From Laburnicola sp. R22_1 (Eukaryota > Ascomycota > Dothideomycetes > Pleosporales > Didymosphaeriaceae), in assembly GCA_014281115.1 (NCBI GenBank), contig JACONQ010000001.1, forward strand, positions 2,914,001-2,978,000: 64,000 bases of DNA. Direction: 5' to 3'. A program made the translations under genes and the position numbers. The notes under the pieces were generated by a model that saw only the letters and a program-made list of their open reading frames with translations, was not told the origin of the DNA and ran no database searches. How positions within the stretch are numbered: the first letter of the stretch is position 1; each line of letters opens with the position of its first letter. Positions 45,785 to 56,974 of the stretch are shown one piece after another.

Positions 45785-47077
45785 GACTGCACTGCGCTTA
45801 TGCTCTTTTTTTTAAAATTGCGCGAAGCGAGGTCGGTCGGTCGTTTTGTTCGGGTTCCATCTGAGCCTGAGTCGTTTTTTTACTTCTCACAGCGGGCGTA
45901 GGGGCGGCGCATGATATCCGGTTGCCAGGCTAGGCTAATGTTACGCGCGCGCGCATGTGTGTGCGTGTGTGTGTGTACATGATTCGGTTCCATCTTTTTT
46001 TGCTGCGGCTTTGGGGATGCAGTACCCCTTCTAATCCAATGCGTGGATTCTCGGTCTTTGGTTCCGAGTCCGGCCTTTGCTGCAAGGCCGGTCTATCGAA
46101 TGTCCGTCGTTGATGCTGGTCTTGGAGCAAGGGGGAAGGGGGTGGATGGAGATGGCCATGGGCCTGGAGATGGAGATGAATATGCGCGAGGTCCACTACT
46201 CCCATACAGCGGCTACAGTTGTATATTTGCACAGTGCTGTGTGGATGGGTGGGGTTCTCTCGGACAGGGGTTTGTTGTAGATAGCCACCCACTCTCCCCC
46301 TCTTGATTGAGCTTAATGCCAGAAGTTAAACGTATAAACGGAGCGGGATGATGTATTGTGTGATGCTATTCTGAGAGGAGATACATACGTAATGCCGATG
46401 ATTGATGTACGTGCCGTGCGTAGGGCTACCTACGCAGAGCCACGATCTCGCATGTCGTGCGTCTGTCGCTCTGTGCGGGAGGGAGGCCTAATATGAGAGG
46501 GGGAGGCGTGGGTGGCGCCTGGGTAGGCGCGTTGCCGCGCGGGGGGTGGTGGTGTTGGAGAGGCGTGGTGCATTCGGGTGGGGGTATGGGTGTGGGATTC
46601 GGAGTGTTTTTTCCTTGGTTTGGGGTTTGTGCTTTGGTACTTGTGGTAAACCGAGTCCAAGGCGTGTATGCGGTGATCACTTCACCAGGATTTGCATGTT
46701 GAGGTCTATCAGTTAGTATGGAGATGGAAAACAGATAGTAGATATGTGCAGCGTGGTTCAACAGTCATGAGCATCACATATTCTAGGAGATATCGCGATG
46801 ATTGTGGCAATATGAAGACTATTGGCTATCTACCTAACCCATGGATGCCACTACACCGAATTGATTCTCAACGCCACATGCGCTGATATCAAAACGAGCA
46901 GGCCACAAGCCAACAAGGTAAGAAGTTTACGAAATACCTTTTTTTTAGCGGGAAACTTAGGCAGTTCCACCCGCTTTTCAGGATCCTCACGATGCAGAGC
47001 CGCTACGATCCCATGGATGGCTAGACTCTTTATCGCCAACTTGACCATGGCTTCATTGTTACCTTTGACAATCTCCC
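45785..47077. other. Intergenic region with CG/TG runs, 3' of the NLR relic
   Basis: Includes alternating purine-pyrimidine sequence near 45941-45978 (CGCGCG then (TG)n) that could form Z-DNA. From 47108 to 46851 a minus-strand frame (KGNNEAMVKLAIKSL) may be a further out-of-frame piece of the neighbouring ankyrin gene, but I cannot prove it. Confidence 0.4.
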
Positions 47078-50000
47078 TTAGTTCCCATCGTTCAAAGACC
47101 ACCTGCACATTAGCAGTTTCGACAAAGAACCTAACGACAGTCCCACAACATTTTCGGCAGCTTTGCTCGATAGGTTCTCGTCCAACTCACATCTTCCTGT
47201 GTCCAAAAGCAACTTTACAATAGTATCATTATGATAAAGAGCTGCCAGAAGAATTGGTGGTCGCCCCCCGACATCTGCTTTGTTGATGTCAATATCGTTC
47301 CTTGCTAGTAGTAGCTTGAGGATAGATGTGTGTTCTCTTTCAACTGCATATGATAAGGGTGTTCGCTGTTTCTTATCCGCATAATTGACATCGATTGACT
47401 GCATCTTGAAGAGCATGTGGACAATAGCTTCGTGTCCCATTTTAGCGGCATAGCATAAGGGTGTTCGCTGGTGTACATCTGTACAATCAACATCGATGGC
47501 AACTGTCTCCAGGAGCAGCCGCACGATACTCTCGTGCCCGTACGCAGCAGCCAGCGATAATGGCGTGTGTCCGTAGCGCCTGTCTGCAAAACTGACATCC
47601 ACTTTTCCCGTCGCTAGGAGCAACTGGATAATTTCCATATACAATTCCAGCCTATTATCTGGACAAAAACAAGTTGCGCGAATGGCAAGCCAGATGGGAG
47701 TTTCGCCATAGACATTTGGCGCGTTGACTTCCAACTCTTTGGATGCCAGGAGTAACTTGACAACATATGTTTTGCCAAGAAAAGCGGCTTGTGTTAATAA
47801 AGGATGCTCTCTTTCTCTTGCTCCATTCATCACATATGTAGAAGTAATTCAACGCTTGGAGTGCTGCCGCGGCCTTAGAATTGCAATCCAGGAGCTCTAT
47901 CATCTGCCCGATAATCGTAGACAAATCTTGGACGTGATGCCCCAAGTTGACTACAGCGTAGCCGTAAAAGGAGCCGTGTAATCGGTGTCGTCTCTCAAGA
48001 AGGTCCTCGGTTTGGCAGGGCCCGCTTGCAAAGGTGTCAAACGAAAGGTAAGTAAGACAGACTTTCGCCAAAACAGTCTCCTCGTACAGAATTCCATTAC
48101 GTTGTGAATTCTCTAAATATTCCTGCGTTGTATGATGGACTAAACGGATCCAATGATAGTGCTCGAGTGTAACTAATCCAGCGCAAACTGCGATAATATC
48201 TTCAATCGTGGGGATGTTGTCAGTGTCGAACTCGCTATCTCCCACTTCAACTGCAAGGAAATGTTGAAGCCTTGACGCTGTTAGACGTTCTCTTGCGTAC
48301 ACAATCCATCTAAGTGTTTTCTTCGCCAGTTTTTGAGAGTTCTCGTCTTGCGCTTGAATTCTGTGTACGACTTTTCCGTATGCATCGTCGTAATCCATTG
48401 ATAAGCTGTCCAATGCGTTCCACAGTTGCCTGTGCGTTTTCGAATCTTTTATAGATGCGAAATGGAGCTGGGCGAGGAGAAACCTGAGTTGAAGGTCAGC
48501 TTCTTGCTCTCCTGTAATATAGCCGATAATGTACATGCCATCTACAGCATCTGTTATTTTTGTCTGAATATCCTCGATCATGTTTTTCAAGATATTCGAA
48601 TCAGACATTGATATTCGACGTTCTAAATAGGTCTGAATGTCCTGGGCATGTGCGCGAATCTCTTGTGAGACGCACCCGGAGAATCATTCGGTAATGTCCT
48701 GTATTTTTCTTGAAGTAGCAAATATATTGACGTCGTATTTTCCCTGAAGGTTGAAGAGTTCGGTTATGAACCTTGTTCGGCAGCCGTCAGACAATTAATA
48801 CCTGTGACAAGCCAATCATTAGCGGCAAGAATGGCATTAATCTGATACAACATACCCGATAAAACATTTCAGCCACCAAACGGAGCGTTGCTACGATTTT
48901 TTTCAATGATGGCTGTGTGTTCCACTTCCTGTGGCGTTCATGGAGTTCTTTCACCTTCTGTGGTAGATTGGACTGACTACCGGCTAATTGTTTCAGCAAA
49001 CTTAGCAGCAAATCTTCGATCCTGTTGTTGTTCTGTAGCTGGTAGTTGAAATAGAAGTATGCTATGCCCATATTACGGTCCTCCCCAAATTGGTCGATCA
49101 GGTAATCTACCACTACCGATGTGAGAATTGTCTTCCCTGTTCCGGGCATGCCTGGACAAAACAGTGTCTGCTTGGGAGTTTGCAACCAGGTCTGAAATTT
49201 GTTCGACTCTAAGAGCCATTGGCCAGTTCCAGGTTGCCGCCTTGGGAGAAAGTCGCTTTGTTGCGGGCCGTAATCGATTTTCGTGAGCCAGTCAAGTATG
49301 GCATGCTCCTCACGCTTTCTTAACGAAGACTTGACTGCAACAACATCACTAGAAACTATAATGAGCCTGATCAGAGAATTGCGACAAAAGGCGAGATAGG
49401 CTAAGGGGGACTAACGCTGTTCCAAGACATGCCTCACTGGGCGCTCCGCTTCAACATTTCTGGGCTGCACGATCTCCAACAGCCCCTTCGCGAATGCTGA
49501 AGCCACGGCCGCGGCATGCTCCTGCCAATTCTTGTTTTTGTGAGAGTCTGCGTAGTCACAAATGCGTCGAATTACAACACATGGGAAGTTGTTCATTAAT
49601 CCCGCTGCTTCCATCTCTACGCAAAGAATGTTGCCACCTAAGGCTTTGTTGAGTTGATCTCGGAAAGTAGAGTCCTTGATAACCTGGTTACCGGAGGCAA
49701 TCAGACCGTGATGCACACGCATATCTCTAGGCTTCCTCTTTACGGTCCTAGTCTTATCACAGAATCGACAGCTCTCCTCTTCTTCTTCATCATCATCATC
49801 CTCTCCAATCCCTCTTTCTGTTTCCGAGATCTGGCCAGCACTCTTATCCTTGTCGACATGATCGTAGTTCGCTCTGAATAACACATCCTCGAGTGCCTCG
49901 GATTTCAAATATTTCGATGCCAGTTTTGGAAATTGCTGTCCCAATTGTTCAAGGTATTGAGGAATCTTTGAACCCACCATTTCATAGTCCGACTCCAATG

Positions 50001-50480
50001 CCGTCAAAGCTGTGCGAAGTGACATAGGCGGGTTGTTGAGCGCACCGGTTCGTGTAAATTTGCCGTTCTTGCCTGCTTTGCCCAGATCCCATTGTATCAC
50101 CCCAGGATGTTGACCACTCGGTGTACTAACCACGACATCGCCCAGTCTAACTTTGTTAGACGGGATGCCACCCCGATACCGACAATCAAGCCGACCTTGA
50201 TGGACGGGAAAGCAATGACCATGGCAGCTGCGAGGGTCGCCGCGCTGTTTGTGCCATAGCTGCCTTTAGGGAGACAAGCGATGACAACGTTGTGCTTGCC
50301 GATCGACCCTAGAGTATATGTGTTGGAATCGTTAGGTGGATTCGGCAGACGGTCGTGTCTCTGGTCTAGCATGGCAATCGCAGCTGTCTGCTCCTTCGGT
50401 AGCGCACAAACCCAGCCAACAGTATAGTCGTTACGGGTCCTTCCAGCCTCGCGGGTCACAGCTGCGGCCTCCCCAGCCAT
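47078..50480 (-). pseudogene. Broken STAND/NLR gene: PNP_UDP - NACHT - ankyrin repeats
   Basis: From ATG at 50480 the first domain is a nucleoside-phosphorylase-like module ([72 protein letters not shown]). An intron (49415-49356) leads to a NACHT domain with Walker A FCPGMPGTGKTIL and then LLLSLLKQLAG. A second intron (48855-48802) is followed by winged-helix-like sequence. About seven ankyrin repeats close it (YGHTPLSLAAAYGHESIVRL). Lesions: a 1-base frameshift at 50171-50174; loss of the Walker B block with frameshift near 48787-48790; TGA at 48684-48686; a frameshift near 47830-47850. Intact relatives act as innate-immunity-type or heterokaryon-incompatibility receptors. As read, no full-length product can be made. 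Confidence 0.85.
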
Positions 50481-50927
50481 CTTCGAGAAGTATAAAGATC
50501 GCGGCGCGTTCCTTGGTAGTCAGAGGTTGAAGTGAATTGGAAGGAACTGGTGGTGTAGGTAGTGGTGGACGAAAGAGATTGAGGAAGAACAGGCCGCCCA
50601 TGGTTTCAGAAGGCTGAACTCATGGCAGCCCCCACCGGACAACATGCGGGCACCGCCTGAAGCGTCAAGCATCGGCTCATCATTGGTGCGCTATATTAAT
50701 GGGCACACCTGAATAGTAAACGAAGGACTACTGCAGCCCGCCTTTTCTGGTTACATCACGCGTAGAACCGGTGCGTAATAAGCACAAGTCTCCTATGCAT
50801 TACTGAATCATCGTCGTCACTCGGTTCTTTGGCGCTTTGCGTGTCGCTCTCCCTCCCGATCAACTCCACTACCCGAATCGTCGTCTTCTGCGTCGGACTC
50901 ATCGTTTTCTTCCTCACCATCCTCTTC
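50481..50927. other. Spacer holding an acidic coding tail beyond a TAG
   Basis: The stretch 50927-50820 (minus strand) continues the frame of the upstream ankyrin gene past its TAG for 36 codons of strongly acidic sequence (EEDGEEENDESDAEDDDSG), ending at TGA 50817-50819. The rest is the promoter side of the broken STAND gene. Confidence 0.55.
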
Positions 50928-53555
50928 CTAGCCATCAGATTCAACGTTTCCATATCCAGTCTTTTCAAACCAGACATTTTCCCAATCGTCAGCTAGCAGC
51001 CACTCATTTCCCTCCACCTTCAACACATCCTCGATAGCCTTGCCACTATCCCGGAGAGCCTCGCACCACTCTTCCCAAAAGCCAATATACCGAGCCGACA
51101 TCGAAGGCGTCCACTGCTCCTCATCAAGAGCATGGATATCAGCCCCAGCTTTCACAAAAGCGTACAAGAGATCATCAAATGCCCATAATTCAAGCGAGGA
51201 CAAGTTTGACATACTAAAACAGACTGTGTTCAAGCGCGGTATATGGCCCGTGCCATCAACTGTGGTGCGTATATTGGCGCCCGCGTCAACAAGCAATGAC
51301 ACCAGTTCCCAAAGTGTCTTTCGATCATGTATAGTTGATGTAAGATGATACTTGAGTTACAGAAAGACCGCGTGGCGTAACTTACCCACCTAAAGTCCTC
51401 CAGACTTTCAACGTCTTTCAACCTGTACTTTGCACAATCGTATCCTTCCTCCTGCAAGTTCGCAAGATAGCCGTCTAGGATAACCACGGACTCCAAATAG
51501 AACGGAGATCGCCCGTAGTTGAGAAAGATCGACTCCAAGGTTAAGTCTGCAAGTATAGCAGCCGAGTCGTACAGTTTGGGTCGAACGTATCCCAGAACCG
51601 ACTCGACAAATGCCCTCATGGGTACATCGTGGGCGCTAATAAGCCCGCGATAAATACTATTATCTTGTCTATAGATGGTGAGCGCGGCTACAAAATATGC
51701 ATAAGTGACCATACCGAAGACCGGATATTCCTATACCCTCGCTCTCGAGGTATTGCAATACGTCAGCACGACCATACTCTGCTGCTGCTTCCTGCAACTC
51801 GAGCGTTAGCTTTTCTTTTAGCAAGTCTATACAATCCAGGCTTACAAGTAGGAGAAGATTGTGTCCTTCATGGTCGATGTGATAGGGAGATATCGAGCCC
51901 CCTCGAATCGCACGATCAATCTCTTCGACGCTGGGCTCCTTCTGGAAAACCTTCAAATACGCTTCCCTCTGGGAATCACTAGCTGGTGTGAATATGTTCA
52001 GATGGGTGGATATGCGAGGACGCGTTTGGTGGGGCAGCGATTGCGAGAATCGTATGTCGATAACAGCAAATGACTGTGAGCAACTGGCAAAGGACATACC
52101 AAAGCCACTGATGTCCCGGGTATAACTACCGCTTCCTTTTCGTGGTATAAAAAGTTGAAGTTTTGCAGTCGGCGTCCTGAACCACACGCTCTGTAGCTTC
52201 GATCGAGCTCGTTTCTTTGATTTGTGTGGTGTTTTGCCTTCGCTCTCAGGAGGGGCATTCTGTGCGGGTTGTTGTGTACCACCGTGCTTGCTCTCCTCCG
52301 CGGGTCCAAAAGTGTTGTTGGGAAAATGCCACGTATCAAATGAAGTAGCTGTAGAGCTTGAGTATCGTGCCGCTTCTTCCTGCGCGGCCGAGCTCAAGAG
52401 CTGGCGGAACTCGTCGCGAAGAGCAAGGACATCCTGAACCGGTACGCCATCGTGGAAGTGCGTAAGAACATGATCGACCATTGCATCGAACACATCCTTA
52501 ATTGAGAGCAGATATGCCATGACCATGTCCGGCCGCTCGCCGACGAAGTATACTTCATTTCCGGACTTTTTAGCACATGGGATTCCCTGGTCCAGCGCGA
52601 TATGAAGTCCTTCGAGTTTTTCAATTAAAAGGTCTCTTGTTTCTTGATGGTTTTCTGCAGAGGATTGAGCCGCCCTTCGAACTTGTCCCGAGAGCAGAAC
52701 CACCCGCTTTTCGGTCTGTGTTGACACTCGGAGCAAGCGATCTTGCCGAGATGAATTTTTTGCTTGATTGCATTGTAATGCACGATAATGAGCATCTTGT
52801 CTATCCGAGCTCTCTTGTTCGTGTAAATCCAATCTGGAATCGATTGATTGTTTGTGCGCATCCAGTGACGATATCAATGCTTGAACACCAGCATCAGTTT
52901 TACTCTCGATTTGGGTAACGAGAGCCGAGATCTTGCGGATTTCCCGTGCTGCTGACTCCCTGGATGCTAATTGTCAGCTTGGGAAGATGAAGCGCAACGA
53001 AGAAAGTAAAGCATGAACAAGTAGCCTGCAGTACCAAATCCAAACCCCAGAGACTCATCGCCGGCTAAGTTTCCCCAGGATACACAGTACAGTCTCCAAA
53101 CTTCTGACTTTGGGCAGTAGACAAGCAAAGATCAATACATACCCATAAACAAGCATCAACACATTCTCCAGCAGCGCCTTCGCCCGCTCCAGACCCCCCA
53201 CCGCCTTACCCACCTTCTTCTCATCCAACGCATACTTAACCCTCGTCCAAGTCGTCTTCCCCCCCTTGAACTTCGCCACAAGCAGCTTCAACCTCTGTAA
53301 CTCGCGATTCAAAGCCTTAACAGCCGCCTGAAACGACGCGACGATATCCGCACCAACATCGCCCTGCTTGCAATTCCCCAGAGCGTCGACCAAAAGAACG
53401 GTATCGCGGATGCATTCGCCCAGTCTCTTGATCCCATTGGGGGCATCGGAAATGTCGCCCAGGAAGCGATAGAACTCTCGGCCGGTTCGGACGACGACGT
53501 CGGCGACTCCTACGACGGCGAAGGCGCCAGCTGCCGTTTCAAGTGCACCGGACAT
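50928..53555 (-). CDS. STAND-like protein: PigL_N domain, coiled coil, ankyrin repeats
   Basis: Proposed exons 53555-53143, 52959-51715, 51668-51386 and 51317-50928 encode 776 residues. The N-terminus (AFAVVGVADVVVRTGREFYR, then GECIRDTVLLVDALG) matches the fungal PigL_N/STAND N-terminal helical domain. A coiled-coil-like segment, a polar Lys/Ser linker and degenerate ankyrin repeats follow (VSLLVDAGANIRTT, LLYAFVKAGADIHALDEEQW). No NTPase domain is present, so this is a short relative of NLR proteins. The first intron (183 nt) is long and could hide a small exon. The third intron could instead end at 51351, but it would then be only 35 nt. The frame stops at TAG 50928-50930, although acidic coding-like sequence continues. 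It lies upstream of, and in the same direction as, the broken NLR gene. Confidence 0.7.
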
Positions 53556-54169
53556 GGAGGTGTGGTGCGCATGTAGAAGTTGATGGGTGTTGTGCTACTA
53601 TAGGGAGGCGGCGAAGATGTTCTGGCTGCCTGCGGGTTGCACAGCCCCATCCGTATGCCTCATCGCCTCACTGTCTGGGTGGACATGGCTTGGGGCAGTG
53701 TTTCGCCGTAGTAGAAGATGGAGCACCCTCATGCGGCGATTTTGAAATTTTAAAGCGTCGCGTTTCGTACGCGAAGCATGTTTACTGCCTCACCGGCTTG
53801 TAGAACAATCGTCACGTGAAGAATTCGGTTCCAAGGTTCCTCTGAATAGAACAAGTCAGTCTACACAGTAATACAACCAATCAAACCCCAGGACCTAGCT
53901 CTTCTCACATGGCAATTATCCATCCATCCATCCATCCATCCATCCATCCACATGCATCTATACCAAGCACATTTTACACCGTTTTCGGCCCAAGACCCTA
54001 CACCTTACCTGCCTTCCTCACCCGAAAGAGCCACCAAAGCCCAATCCAACCCCAGGGTACACATATGCTCACTCTCAAAGTAGACAAGCATCGCGAAACC
54101 CAGCGTGCCGCGACAGGACCGCGGAAATACCTACAGGACATCACACACATGCAGTCTCGGGTACAAACA
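53556..54169. other. Intergenic region with (CATC)n
   Basis: Upstream region of the PigL_N-ankyrin gene. A (CATC)n run of eight to nine units lies at 53917-53951. No gene is supported. Confidence 0.6.
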
Positions 54170-54240
54170 AAACAAATAAAACGAATAAAATAAACAAAAC
54201 GAATAAAATAAACAAAACAAACAAAACAAATAAAACGAAT
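54170..54240. repeat. Degenerate AAAC/AAAT/GAAT simple repeat
   Basis: A-rich tract of AAAC, AAAT and CGAAT units ending exactly at the left end of the transposon. The tract beyond the right end has the same AAAC/AAAT character. Confidence 0.85.
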
Positions 54241-54241
54241 A

Positions 54242-54289
54242 ACATATTCTATCAGTAGCCCGGACAGATCAGTAGCCCGGACAGTTTTT
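54242..54289 (+). repeat. Left terminal inverted repeat
   Basis: Begins ACATATTCTATCAGTAGCCC. The first 32 bases are identical to the reverse complement of the right end; about 45 of 48 match overall. It contains two direct copies of CAGTAGCCCGGACAG. Confidence 0.9.
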
Positions 54290-54658
54290 CTTGGCAACTT
54301 CGAGGTCCCTCATAACTCATTATAGAACACCACCAACGTTACTTCATAGTGACTCATAATAACCTACTATAACTTACAATATACCAAGTTACTATTTAAT
54401 CTACTTTTTACGTCGTGCAGCCGCGCAAAGCTAAGGAGTCTTTCTTGGCAATACGAACTTACAACAAGACTCCCTATAATATACGATATATTATCTACCA
54501 TACTATACGTAGGCAATATATAGTATACTTATTGTGATTTGCAGTGAAGCATACTATATCTTAAGTAGTACTTTATCTGATTTTCAGTCACTGAGTGCGT
54601 ACTATTGCAAGATGAAGTTAACCCGTCATTTTTGGCCTTATAGTAACCTATAATAAAA

Positions 54659-56352
54659 TCACTCTAATTTACTATCAAAACTATCTGAAAATAAGCCGCT
54701 AAGGGTAACATCTGACTCCTTCTCTATCTCTTTATCTATCTGACAGGTCCTTGAGTTGTGCCCAAGCTCTCCGCACCTCCCACAGCGGCGTTGTGTTAAG
54801 GGACCTGCCTCTCCCTCACCACTACCTCGCGCCCTTTTCGACAACTTTACCCCAATAGAAGGGCTTTCTACTCCCAAATCTGCTCCTGAGCAAAGCCTAG
54901 CGTCCCACCTTTCTGAATGCGCTTTCTTTTACGCGTTTTTCGCTTTGTTAGAACCTTAATTTGCTCCTTAAGTTCCTTAATACGGGTCTCTTGAAGTACA
55001 CTATGGTAGAGCATGAGTTCAGCACCTTTTATGAGCTGTGAGTAGCTCGATTTAGTATTGGGTGGAGACCGAATAAAAGAGTCGCGTACGAGCTTTGACT
55101 GGGATCCAAACTCAAGGGTATTGCTTGGGGTCCTGGCTTGCCATGGTGTATCCGGTGGGGTACCCTGAGGTGGAGTGTGAATACGCACATTAAGGCGATC
55201 TACTACTACTAACGCATCTAAAGGAACAAGCCCAGAGGCCTTAAAGGTTTTCTTACAGTTTTCTAGTGTAAACACATTAAAAAACGCGTCGCAAAAGGCC
55301 AGTAGGAAGCCCTTTTTGTTAATATAAAAGACGCATTGGCGCGCCAAGTCCCGCACGCGCTGGGAGTACTTCAGCTTTAGTGGCGCGAAACAGACCACAT
55401 TAAGCGGCTGGAGGATATGAGATGAGTGCGCTGGCATACAGAGTGTTAGGATCTTCTATTCCAGGCAATAATCCTTGAAATCCTAGGAGTGGTGGCTCTT
55501 ATAGCCGTCTAGAATAAGTAACCTCCATAACCCCACTATGCGCGGCCTTGTATACGCGTTAAAGTGCTTTAACCACGCGACTCTAAGCTCGCTGTTAGTC
55601 CAGCCAGTCTTAGAGACTAAGAGCTTTTAATCGCGGGGGATACTGGTCTCCTCATACTACGCTAAGATGTGGACTCGCCCTTTGTAGATAATGAAGGGCG
55701 GGGCAGCATACTTAGCAGCGCAAATACTCTGAATTACTATAACCCACTTGCGGTTGCCTAGCTAAACAAGCGTAGGTTAAGAACGTCTTTCTAAACTAGT
55801 TACAACCTTTATTAAGCTAATAACTCCTATCTAGAAGCCTGTCTTATTAAAGTTATAGATATCTTTATCCTGCACTCTATACTTAGCTTTTATGTCCTCC
55901 ACTAGCTGAAACTACGCGTTTATAACCTCTAGGTCTTCCTATTGTATCCTCTGTCGGTCCTTCGCTTAATTAAAAGCTATTTTAAGCTTAGGTACGCGCT
56001 TTACAAAGCGCTAAGCCTAGCATTATCCTATAGGGTCTCTGTGCCGCGCAGCTAGCAGTTTGTTGGCCATATCTTCCACCTTACCTAGCCAGGGTGCAAA
56101 TCCTCGCGAATCTAGGTCGAGGATATACTGTATGAGCGTCTGCTCTTTGGTCGCGGTAAGCTTTGCCATGCCTGATTGTGTATCTGCTTAGGCGGTGATT
56201 TCGTTAATTTAATTGCTTAGTGTAGACTTTAGGATATTATATACTGCAGCAGCGCGTCGCAGGCTTGAAATTTGCTTATTCTAATAGGCGTGAAGGGCAA
56301 GCTCAATTCTGCCTTCTTAATTAGATGATAACGCGTCGTGTTGTTGAGACAT
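54659..56352 (-). pseudogene. RIP-inactivated pogo-family transposase
   Basis: From ATG at 56352 one frame can be followed to about 54868 with roughly seventeen stops, all TAA or TAG. Recognisable blocks: an N-terminal HTH-like part (RRAAAVYNILKSTLSN), GFAPWLGKVEDMANKL, and IYNFNKTGF, where active relatives have Asp-Glu after the Phe. GLWRLLILDGYKSHHS keeps the second catalytic Asp, then MPAHSSHILQPLNVVCFAPL. After a further frame change, RRCGRCGELGHNSRTC is a CCHC zinc knuckle often found at the end of fungal pogo transposases. The changes Asp-to-Asn and Glu-to-Lys at 55843-55848 are G-to-A and would abolish catalysis even without the stops. Confidence 0.9.
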
Positions 56353-56384
56353 TATGATTCATAGTGAAGTGTTGTGGTCTTGGC

Positions 56385-56432
56385 AAAAACTGTCCGGCGG
56401 ACTGATCTGTCCGGGCTACTGATAGAATATGT
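56385..56432 (-). repeat. Right terminal inverted repeat
   Basis: Mirror of the left end, finishing CAGTAGCCCGG... read inward. It differs from the left repeat at about three positions in the inner copy of the CAGTAGCCCGGACAG unit. Confidence 0.9.
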
Positions 56433-56439
56433 TAAAATA

Positions 56440-56974
<535 letters not shown>

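Larger units (their letters stand above)
54242..56432 (-). mobile_element. Pogo/Fot1-like DNA transposon, RIP-degraded
   Basis: A 2191-bp element bounded by near-perfect terminal inverted repeats of about 48 bp. TA flanks both sides (54240-54241 and 56433-56434), the target duplication of Tc1/mariner-pogo elements. It contains one transposase relic on the minus strand with DDE and zinc-knuckle parts. The sequence is AT-rich with abundant TA dinucleotides, unlike its neighbours, and all interior stops noted in the transposase frame are TAA or TAG, as expected from RIP. Confidence 0.9.

Noticed and set aside
45941..45978. CG/TG alternating tract as an origin or promoter
   Set aside because: Simple alternating repeat only; no consensus supports a specific function.
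53998..54297. Minus-strand frame of repeating Phe-Ile-Cys-Val residues
   Set aside because: Product of the AAAC/AAAT simple repeat and the transposon end.
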